Source: JANNHK01 sp034408875 (GTDB lineage: Bacteria; Actinomycetota; Acidimicrobiia; IMCC26256; PALSA-610). Taken from it: a DNA stretch of 5,939 nt. Position numbers and translations under genes: made by a program. The stretch lies in contig JAWXCJ010000215.1 in the NCBI GenBank assembly GCA_034408875.1, positions 1 through 5,939 on the forward strand. Direction: 5' to 3'. Shown here in pieces: positions 1-5,627 of the stretch (positions within the stretch are counted from its first letter, which is position 1; each line of letters starts with the position of its first letter). The notes below the pieces were generated by a model, which did no database searches, was not told the DNA's origin, and worked only from the letters and a program-made list of their open reading frames with translations.

Positions 1-760
1 GCACGGCCGTGCCAAACTTCGTGCGTTGCCGCAGCACGGTCTCCATCGCCGCGAGCAGGTCCTCGGCTTCGTCGGCGAGTTCGATGTCGGCATCACGCGT
101 TACCCGGAACGGATGATGGGCGAGCACCTCCATGCCGGGGAACAACTTGGGCAGATGCGCCGCGATCAGCTGTTCGAGGGGAACGAAGCGGGTGCTGCCG
201 GGCAGCGCGACGAAACGCGGGAGCAGGGGCGGGACCTTGATGCGGGCGAATCGCTCGTCGCCGCTCGCGGGATCCTGGACCGCGACCGCCAGGTTGAGCG
301 ACAGGTCGGAGATGTAGGGAAACGGATGCGCGGGGTCGACGGCGAGAGGGGTGAGGACCGGGAAGATGCGGTCGTCGAACTCGCGGGCGAGTTGCGATCG
401 CTCGTCGTCGGTCAGCTCGGCCCAGTCGATGAACTCGACGCCGACGGCTTGCAGTTCGGGGGCCAGCTCCTTGGTGAACACCTGGCTCTGGCGGATCGCG
501 AGGTCTTCGACGCGCGCGCGAATCGCACGGAGTTGTTCGACCTGGTCGAGACCGTCGGGCGATGTGCTGCGCACCCCGGCGACGAGTTGCTCCTTCAACC
601 CCGAGACGCGGACCTGGAAGAACTCGTCGAGGTTCGAGTTGAAGATGGCGAGGAACTTGGCCCGCTCGAGCAGTGGGAGCGTGGCATCCTCGGCGAGCGC
701 GAGTACCCGGGCGTTGAAGTCGAGCCACGAAAGCTCGCGATTGAGGTACCGGTCACTCAT
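1..760 (-). CDS. ppk1: Polyphosphate kinase 1, N-terminal part (3' end off window)
   Basis: This gene reads leftward from an ATG at 760 and stays open to the window edge, giving 253 visible residues of a family usually near 700. PPK1 reversibly transfers the terminal phosphate of ATP to inorganic polyphosphate. The start matches the family well: NRELSWLDFNARVL at residues 7-20, then LLERAKFLAIFNSNLDEFF at 30-48. N43 aligns with the ATP-contacting Asn45 of the E. coli enzyme. The head domain follows, with FPVLTPLAVDPAHPFP at 133-148, ARIKVPPLLPRFV at 172-184, HPFRVTRDADIEL at 216-228 and LLAAMETVLRQRTKFGTAV at the edge. The catalytic C-terminal domains, including the phosphorylated histidine, lie outside the window, so activity cannot be judged. 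No Shine-Dalgarno is evident; a TACCAT box ends 6 nt before the ATG, suggesting a leaderless message. It is divergent from the MFS gene. Confidence 0.96.
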   Translation of the reverse strand, partial: MSDRYLNRELSWLDFNARVLALAEDATLPLLERAKFLAIFNSNLDEFFQVRVSGLKEQLVAGVRSTSPDGLDQVEQLRAIRARVEDLAIRQSQVFTKELAPELQAVGVEFIDWAELTDDERSQLAREFDDRIFPVLTPLAVDPAHPFPYISDLSLNLAVAVQDPASGDERFARIKVPPLLPRFVALPGSTRFVPLEQLIAAHLPKLFPGMEVLAHHPFRVTRDADIELADEAEDLLAAMETVLRQRTKFGTAV

Positions 761-766
761 GCACCC

Positions 767-772
767 ATGGTA
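767..772 (-). promoter_or_regulatory. Putative -10 box for a leaderless ppk1 transcript
   Basis: Read on the minus strand the hexamer is TACCAT, fitting the actinobacterial -10 pattern TANNNT. It is followed by six bases and then the ppk1 ATG at 760, the geometry expected if transcription starts at the A of the start codon. No convincing -35 element is seen, and no Shine-Dalgarno lies in front of the ATG. Such a hexamer can occur by chance in 77 bp, so support comes from its exact spacing and from the same arrangement at 4592-4597. Confidence 0.45.
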
Positions 773-837
773 GATGCGATGCGGGTAGGCCCACACAGGG
801 CTCCAACGGCGTACTGGGAGGGCGGCGGTAGCCTGCG

Positions 838-2079
838 ATGACGGAGGAAGTACCCCGACTCCAGTCCACGACCTTCACGCCGTTCTCGCGCCTCGCGCTC
901 GCGCACGCGATCGCGGTCTGCGGCGACGTGTTCATCACGGTGTCACTTGCCGGCACGCTGTTCTTCACCGAGCCGACCGACGCGGCGCGGCCGAAGGTGT
1001 TGCTGTACCTCGTCATCACGATGGCGCCGTTCGCCGTGATCGCCCCGTTCCTCGGACCGTTCCTCGACCGCAGCCGCGGTGGGCGGCGGGCGCTCATCGC
1101 CATCAGTTCCGGCGGGCGCGCCCTGCTCTGCTTTCTGATGGCGGGCGCGGTCGCGTCCGAATCCGTGTGGCTGTACCCACTCGCCTTTGGCGTGCTCGTG
1201 CTCTCGAAGAGTCACGCGATCGCCAAGAGCGCGCTCGTGCCCGGCCTCGTCGACCACCGCGACGAACTCGTCCTCGCCAATGCCCGGCTCGCGCTCATCG
1301 GTGTCCTCGGCGGGTTCATCGGCGCGCCGATCGCGGCTGCGATCTACAAGGTGGGTGGCGCTGACGCGAGTGCGGCGGGGTGGGTGCTGCGCGTCGGCGC
1401 CGTGGTCTTCTTCGTCGGGATGTTCGCCGCCTTCGCCATCCCGCGCGCGCGGCGCGCCGGGACTCCCGAGACGACCGAAGAACGCGCGCTGCTGAACGCG
1501 CCGAGCATCGTGTGGGCCGGTGCGGCAATGGGCATCGTGCGCCTCGTCGTCGGGTTCTTGTTGTTCTTCGCGGCGTTCGTGCTGAAGAAGGAGAACGAAC
1601 CCGCGTGGATGTACGGCCTCGTGTTGGTGGGGAGCTCGCTCGGGAACGGCATCGGTACGTTGCTCGCGCCCGCGCTGCGCAACCGAATCCGTGAAGAGTG
1701 GATCCTGGCGGGCGCCCTCCTGGTGCCCGCGGTTCCGCTCATGCTCGCGGCCCGCTCGTACGGTCGGGCCGCGCTGATCTTTGCCGCGTTCATCGTCGCC
1801 ATGTCGGCCGCGACGTCGCGTCTCGCGTTCGACAGCCTGCTCCAGCGCGACGGTCACGAGGCTGCCCGCGGCCGGGCGTTCGCGCGGTTCGAAACGCGCT
1901 TCCAGCTGCTCTGGGTCGGCGGCGGCGTGTTGGCCGTCGTGCTATCGCTCTGGGGCGGCCGGGTGGGCGTGTTCCTGATCGCGATGGCGCTGCTGTTCAC
2001 CGGCCTGTGGTACCTCGCCGGGGTGCGGCGCGACTACGTGACGCGAAAATCGGCGCCGCCCGCCCCGGCGCCGGAGTAG
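838..2079 (+). CDS. MFS transporter
   Basis: The 413-residue product is an integral membrane protein of the major facilitator superfamily, of usual length. Hydrophobic helices are visible at about 19-43, 53-76, 85-105, 108-124, 152-171, 183-203, 222-249, 257-280, 287-304, 309-327, 354-374 and 376-395, consistent with twelve membrane spans. The loop after the second helix, GPFLDRSRGGRRALI at 73-87, is the MFS motif A (G-x-x-x-D-R-x-x-x-R-R). The conserved helix-5 stretch GGFIGAPIAAAIY is at 158-170. A charged loop at 203-219 separates the halves, and a Pro/Ala-rich tail ends the protein. The substrate cannot be read from sequence; drug or metabolite efflux is a guess. The start at 838 is the first Met before helix 1. 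GGGAGGG at 816-822 is rather far to be its ribosome site. Only 9 bp separate it from the acetyltransferase gene, suggesting co-transcription. Confidence 0.9.
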   Translation: MTEEVPRLQSTTFTPFSRLALAHAIAVCGDVFITVSLAGTLFFTEPTDAARPKVLLYLVITMAPFAVIAPFLGPFLDRSRGGRRALIAISSGGRALLCFLMAGAVASESVWLYPLAFGVLVLSKSHAIAKSALVPGLVDHRDELVLANARLALIGVLGGFIGAPIAAAIYKVGGADASAAGWVLRVGAVVFFVGMFAAFAIPRARRAGTPETTEERALLNAPSIVWAGAAMGIVRLVVGFLLFFAAFVLKKENEPAWMYGLVLVGSSLGNGIGTLLAPALRNRIREEWILAGALLVPAVPLMLAARSYGRAALIFAAFIVAMSAATSRLAFDSLLQRDGHEAARGRAFARFETRFQLLWVGGGVLAVVLSLWGGRVGVFLIAMALLFTGLWYLAGVRRDYVTRKSAPPAPAPE

Positions 2080-2088
2080 AACGACACG

Positions 2089-3303
2089 ATGCCTCTCACC
2101 GTTCGCGCCATCGCGTTCGACGAACTCCCCGACTTCTACCGGGTCGACCAGCGCGGGTTCGGCGTGGCGGGCCTCCCCGAGCGTGAGTCGAAGGCGTGGC
2201 CGGAAGCCGAACTCGACCGCACCCGCTGCGCGTTCGACGGCGACGAGATGGTCGGCTGTACCCGGCAGTACACATTCGAGCTGACGATGCCGGGCGGTAC
2301 CCGCATTCCCGTCGCCGCGGTCTCGGCGGTCGCAGTGCAGCCGACGCACCGCCGCCAGGGTGTGCTCACACAAATGATCGGCGCGCTGCACGACGACGCC
2401 CGCGAGCGCGGTGAAATCGCCGCGGTCCTCACCGCTTCCGAAGGCGCCATCTACGGCCGCTTCGGGTACGGCATCGCCACCTGGCGCCTCGGCATGGAGG
2501 CCGAACGGCGGGCCGTGCGATTCGTCGCACCGTTCGCCGACGACGGGCGCATGCGCATGCCCGAGCAGGCCGAAGCCGAGAAGATCCTCCCCGGCCTGTA
2601 TGAGCAGGCCCAGGCGCGGGCGGGCATGGTGTCGCGGCCGTCGTATTGGTGGCCCTCGGTGTTCTGGGGTTGGTCGCTGGGCGAAGAGAAAGCGTTCTTC
2701 GTCGCGGTGCACGAGGATGCGAGTGGAACCGCAGACGGCTACGTCGCGTACGAGATCACGGGCGAATGGAACGGTGGGTTGGGCGACCGACGGTTGCTCG
2801 TCTGGGACATCCAGTCGACATCGCGCGAAACCCACGCCGCGTTGTGGCAGTTCGTGTTCGGCATCGACCTCGTCGCCATCGTCGCGGCGACGAACATCGC
2901 CGTCGACGACCCGTTGCGGCTCATGGTTGCCGACCCGCGCCGCATCCGTGCCGACTTCGTGAACGATGGGCTGTGGGTGTACCCCCTCGATCCCGCCGCG
3001 TTCCTCGCGAGCCGCACGTACAGCACCGAGGGGTCATTGGTTGTCGAGGTACACGGGCCCGGGTCCGACGGTTTACGCCTCGCCGTCGACGGTGGTCCCG
3101 ATGGCGCGACGGCGAAGGCGTCGACGGCGTCGCCCGATCTCACGTGCTCGGTCGCGACGTTGGGCGCGTGCGGGCTCGGCGGCAACGCGTGGTCGATCAT
3201 GTACGCGGCCGGACTGGTCGAGGAGAACACCCCGGGCGCGCTCCGCCGCGCCGACGTGATGTTCTCGACCCAGCCCGCGCCCGCGATGCTGAGCGACTTC
3301 TAG
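2089..3303 (+). CDS. Eis-family GNAT N-acetyltransferase
   Basis: The 404-residue product matches the Eis (enhanced intracellular survival) family, about 400 residues with an N-terminal GNAT fold, a second degenerate GNAT fold and a C-terminal SCP2-like domain. The acetyl-CoA site is clear: AVSAVAVQPTHRRQGVLTQM at 77-96, then LTASEGAIYGRFGYG at 114-128. By alignment from memory, Y122 is the equivalent of the general acid Tyr126 of Mycobacterium tuberculosis Eis. The protein ends in Asp-Phe, so the C-terminal carboxylate used as catalytic base in Eis (Phe402) is also kept. W37 lies where a substrate-pocket Trp is found. Mycobacterial Eis acetylates aminoglycosides at several amines and also protein lysines; the substrate here is unknown. 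It lies 9 bp after the MFS gene with only GGAG at 2073-2076, 12 nt before the ATG, so coupled translation is likely. The SCP-like region (about 300-380) is the least recognisable part. Confidence 0.92.
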   Translation: MPLTVRAIAFDELPDFYRVDQRGFGVAGLPERESKAWPEAELDRTRCAFDGDEMVGCTRQYTFELTMPGGTRIPVAAVSAVAVQPTHRRQGVLTQMIGALHDDARERGEIAAVLTASEGAIYGRFGYGIATWRLGMEAERRAVRFVAPFADDGRMRMPEQAEAEKILPGLYEQAQARAGMVSRPSYWWPSVFWGWSLGEEKAFFVAVHEDASGTADGYVAYEITGEWNGGLGDRRLLVWDIQSTSRETHAALWQFVFGIDLVAIVAATNIAVDDPLRLMVADPRRIRADFVNDGLWVYPLDPAAFLASRTYSTEGSLVVEVHGPGSDGLRLAVDGGPDGATAKASTASPDLTCSVATLGACGLGGNAWSIMYAAGLVEENTPGALRRADVMFSTQPAPAMLSDF

Positions 3304-3312
3304 CCGCGCTCA

Positions 3313-3359
3313 TTCTTGCGTCGGACAGGTGTCGTGGAGACGCCTGTGTAACGCAAGAA
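3313..3359. terminator. Long imperfect hairpin between convergent genes, likely bidirectional terminator
   Basis: Two nested inverted repeats form one stem. The outer arms TTCTTGCGT (3313-3321) and ACGCAAGAA (3351-3359) are perfect over 9 bp. The inner arms ACAGGTGTC (3325-3333) and GACGCCTGT (3339-3347) pair with one T-G wobble in RNA. A 3x3 internal loop separates the stems and GTGGA forms the 5-nt loop. It sits just after the acetyltransferase stop (3303) and before the end of the minus-strand DUF2342 gene (3368), where a two-way terminator is expected. Neither strand has a U-tract after the stem, so classical intrinsic termination is not shown. It could instead be a dispersed palindromic element. 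Confidence 0.55.
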
Positions 3360-3368
3360 CGGACAGGT
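3322..3368. repeat. Pair of 9-bp direct repeats (CGGACAGGT) around the hairpin
   Basis: CGGACAGGT occurs exactly at 3322-3330 and 3360-3368, 38 bp apart. The first copy supplies most of the left inner arm of the hairpin. The second follows the right outer arm and touches the stop codon of the minus-strand DUF2342 gene. Because CCTGT at 3343-3347 can pair with the ACAGG of either copy, two alternative folds are possible. Whether this is a regulatory or mobile repeat cannot be told from one locus. Confidence 0.6.
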
Positions 3369-4585
3369 CAGGAGTCCAATTCGATGCGGGCGAGCCAGAG
3401 CCCGGGGGCTTCGAGTTCCGGCCGTGTCGGCACCATCGCCTCGCTCTCCCAGAGGCGGTTCAACCCCTCCATGCCCGCGCGCTCGACGACGCCGCGGCAG
3501 AACCCGACGCCTTCTTCGTAGTGGCGCCGGTCGAGTTCGAGGCCGAGCAGGCGGTCGACGAACGCGGTCGCTTCGCCCCGCTCGAGGCGGTGGCGGCGCA
3601 CCGCCTCGTCGATGCGGACGTGCGACGGGACCATCTGCTGTCCGAGCGTGTCGACGACGACGTCGGTATAGCCCTCGAGCACCGACACGTACCGTTGCAG
3701 TTCTTCGAGCAGGGGCGCCTGGCGTTCGGATGCCATCGCGCCGAGTAACGCGCCGGGGTCGCCGAACGCGTTCGCCGTTTGCATCGCCTCGGGGTCGGTG
3801 AAGTCGATCTGCCCGAGCGCCTCTTCGAACGCGTCGGGCTGTACTTCGTACGCGCCGACGTACTCGGACGCGAGGCGCACGAGGCGACTCCGGACCCACG
3901 GCACCGAGCGCTGCGCGCCGTGCACGACCTCGCGGAGTGCGAGCGCGTAGTGCAGTTCGTCGGCCGGAACCTCCCACTGGCTCGCGAAGTTGTCGACGTT
4001 GCGCGTGACGAACAGCAGCCCGGGCGGGCCGTCGAGAGGAAGCGGCAGGTCGTACTGGCCGAGCGCGTGGTGCGACAGTTGGCCGATCATCCAGCCCGAC
4101 CACACGCCGAGGAGCACCGGCATCAGCGTGCCCATCAGCATGCCGAACAGCGCGTCACCGGTCTGGGCGTCGCCGGTTTCGCCGGGGTCACTCGGTTCCT
4201 TGGGCGCGTCGGCTCCCGAAGATCCGAGCGCGCCGGCGAGTGACTCGAGGACGGGTGTCAAGGCGGTGAGGGTCGCATCGCTCCACTCGCGGCGGTCGGC
4301 GCAGCGGCACGGAACCGTCAGGGTCTGCGCGATGCCGGTGGCGTCGGCCACGGCGGTCTGCGCGGCGCGGACGACCTCGTCGAACGCGGTGCGGGTGCCG
4401 GATTCGATCGCCGGTTCGGTGCCGGGCTGACCGGTTTCCTCGTCGATCGTGGCGACAACCGACGAAATCTGGCGCGCGACGTCGAGATTCACCGGCCCCT
4501 GCGAGTGCAGCATCTTCATCAGTTCGTTGAAGTCGAAGCCGAACGGGTTGCCGGGACTGGGCCCCATTTGGGGAACGTCGCTCAC
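3368..4585 (-). CDS. Zincin-like DUF2342 (Zincin_2) family protein
   Basis: This 405-residue product resembles the actinobacterial Zincin_2/DUF2342 family (the putative hydrolase branch, TIGR03624). Family features include the N-terminal NPFGFDFNELMKML at 13-26, a Gly/Met-rich hydrophobic helix at 147-168, FVTRNVDNFASQWEVPADEL at 192-211, ALREVVHGAQRSVPWVRSRL at 216-235, LEGYTDVVVD at 303-312 and LLGLELDRRHYEEG at 346-359. The zincin-like helix reads REVVH (218-222) instead of HExxH: Glu219 and His222 are present but the first His is Arg. I recall Arg there in many members of this branch, so it may be normal. Glu305 is a candidate further metal ligand. An acidic, low-complexity stretch at 121-143 is likely a linker. 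Substrate and true protease activity are unknown, and no signal peptide is seen. The start is GTG at 4585; the next Met (residue 7) would cut into the N-terminus only slightly. It diverges from the SDR gene by 19 bp. Confidence 0.85.
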   Translation of the reverse strand: MSDVPQMGPSPGNPFGFDFNELMKMLHSQGPVNLDVARQISSVVATIDEETGQPGTEPAIESGTRTAFDEVVRAAQTAVADATGIAQTLTVPCRCADRREWSDATLTALTPVLESLAGALGSSGADAPKEPSDPGETGDAQTGDALFGMLMGTLMPVLLGVWSGWMIGQLSHHALGQYDLPLPLDGPPGLLFVTRNVDNFASQWEVPADELHYALALREVVHGAQRSVPWVRSRLVRLASEYVGAYEVQPDAFEEALGQIDFTDPEAMQTANAFGDPGALLGAMASERQAPLLEELQRYVSVLEGYTDVVVDTLGQQMVPSHVRIDEAVRRHRLERGEATAFVDRLLGLELDRRHYEEGVGFCRGVVERAGMEGLNRLWESEAMVPTRPELEAPGLWLARIELDS

Positions 4586-4591
4586 CGCGCC

Positions 4592-4597
4592 AGTCTA
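4592..4597 (-). promoter_or_regulatory. Putative -10 box for a leaderless DUF2342 transcript, inside the 19-bp divergent gap
   Basis: On the minus strand the hexamer is TAGACT (TANNNT), followed by exactly six bases (GGCGCG) and the GTG start at 4585. That places the expected transcription start on the G of the start codon, the same geometry as in front of ppk1. No Shine-Dalgarno is present. The box lies in the 19-bp gap to the divergent SDR gene, so the two promoters must overlap or extend into each other's coding sequence. Confidence 0.45.
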
Positions 4598-4604
4598 TGG
4601 AGCG

Positions 4605-5627
4605 ATGGCCGGAACCAACATTGCGGTGACAGGGGTCTCGGGATTCCTCGGACAGCGGCTGCTCCCGTTGCTCGATGCCAACCCGGCGGTCGAGCGCATT
4701 GTGGGCATCGACGTCCGCGACCCGGCCCGGCGCGCCCGCAAGCTGACGTTCCACCGGGTCGACGTGCTGAACGCCGACCTGGCGGTCTTCCTGCGCGGCG
4801 TCGACACGATTGTGCACCTCGCGGCGGTCGTGTCACCCCTGCTCGACGACGCGCTGATGACGCGTGTGAACTGCGGCGGCACGCGCCGTGTGCTCGAAGC
4901 GGCGACGGCCACGAACGTGCGCAAGGTGATCCGGCCTTCGAGTGCGTCGATCTACGGCGCGTGGGTGAACAACCCGGTGCCGATCACCGAGGACGCGCCG
5001 CTGCGTCCGAACCCGGGGTTCCTCCCCGCCATTCTCGACGCCGAGAGCGAACGCCTGGTCGCGCAGTGGCACGACGAACGGGCCGGACGCATCGCGACCC
5101 GGCTGCGCATCGCGCCGGTCGTCGGTCCGGGCGCGCACTCGTTGTTCGCCGCGATCGTCACGGGCCAGGTGCCGCTGCACGTGCGCAACGTGGCACCGCC
5201 GGTGCAGGTCGTTCACGTCGAAGACGCGGCGAGCGCCATCGCGGCCGCGATCGAGCACGATCTCGACGGCGTGTACAACGCGGCCGCCGACGGCTGGATC
5301 TCGCACGAGGACTGGCAGGCGCTCCTGCCCCGCCGGCACCTGCCGGGTGTGCCGTACGAGGCGGCCGAACGCATGCTGCATGCGTTGTGGACCAGTGGGC
5401 TCGCCGACGTGCCGCCGACCGCGTTGCCCTACGTGTCGCACCCGTGGGTCGTTGCCAACGACCGGTTGAAGGACACGGGCTGGGCACCGCGTCACACGAA
5501 CGAGGAAGCGATCCTGATGTCGGTTCCGGCGCCCACGCCGAGCCCGCTCCCGTGGATCGCGGCGGTGGTTGCGACACTCGTCGGCGCGGCCGGCGTGACC
5601 TGGTGGCTCAGCCGCCGGCGCCGATGA
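4605..5627 (+). CDS. Membrane-anchored extended SDR (NAD-dependent epimerase/dehydratase-like), active site degenerate
   Basis: The 340-residue product has an extended-SDR Rossmann fold: TGVSGFLG at 9-16 (TGxxGxxG), the acidic Asp36 after beta-2 favouring NAD over NADP, DVLNADL at 53-59, HLAAVV at 71-76, VNCGGTRRVLEAA at 88-100 and PSSASIYG at 111-118. Where the catalytic Tyr-x-x-x-Lys is expected, about 24 residues past the SxxxYG strand and just before AESERLV, the sequence reads PAILD (141-145), so both Tyr and Lys seem lost. The middle and end (HVEDAASAI at 204-212, YNAAADGWIS at 224-233) remain family-like. A C-terminal hydrophobic helix, about 314-335, followed by RRRR suggests tail anchoring with the enzyme domain in the cytoplasm. 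ATG 4605 is chosen because beta-1 begins four residues later; an upstream in-frame ATG at 4449 would add 52 residues antisense to the DUF2342 gene. GGAG at 4599-4602 is too close to be an ideal ribosome site. Function may be binding or scaffolding rather than catalysis. Confidence 0.88.
   Translation: MAGTNIAVTGVSGFLGQRLLPLLDANPAVERIVGIDVRDPARRARKLTFHRVDVLNADLAVFLRGVDTIVHLAAVVSPLLDDALMTRVNCGGTRRVLEAATATNVRKVIRPSSASIYGAWVNNPVPITEDAPLRPNPGFLPAILDAESERLVAQWHDERAGRIATRLRIAPVVGPGAHSLFAAIVTGQVPLHVRNVAPPVQVVHVEDAASAIAAAIEHDLDGVYNAAADGWISHEDWQALLPRRHLPGVPYEAAERMLHALWTSGLADVPPTALPYVSHPWVVANDRLKDTGWAPRHTNEEAILMSVPAPTPSPLPWIAAVVATLVGAAGVTWWLSRRRR

Noticed and set aside
829..834. TAGCCT as a leaderless -10 box for the MFS gene
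   Set aside because: Only three bases separate it from the ATG, too few for a start at the A of ATG, and a GGGAGGG lies upstream; not strong enough to list as a feature.
26..841. 271-codon plus-strand open frame across the ppk1 region
   Set aside because: It is antisense to a frame with unmistakable PPK1 motifs; the Arg/Glu/Gly-rich product has no family features and is typical of a GC-rich shadow frame.
943..1857. 304-codon minus-strand open frame inside the MFS gene
   Set aside because: Highly charged, His/Arg/Glu-rich low-complexity product lying antisense to clear membrane helices; a codon-bias artefact.
1942..2835. 297-codon minus-strand open frame across the MFS/acetyltransferase junction
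   Set aside because: Antisense to two recognised genes, and its product shows no recognisable motif.
3095..3140. Cluster of GACGGCG/GGCGTCG-type repeats in the acetyltransferase gene
   Set aside because: It is Ala/Thr/Ser/Asp-rich coding sequence with biased codons in a loosely constrained part of the C-terminal domain; the units are irregular and fit the reading frame.
3300..4103. 267-codon Arg-rich minus-strand frame overlapping the DUF2342 gene
   Set aside because: It is the off-frame reading of the same strand as a recognised family protein, and its composition (Arg/Ala/Pro) is that of a shadow.
4449..4604. Upstream in-frame ATG that would lengthen the SDR by 52 residues
   Set aside because: The added segment is antisense to the start of the DUF2342 gene and would precede beta-1 of the Rossmann fold, which begins four residues after the ATG at 4605.
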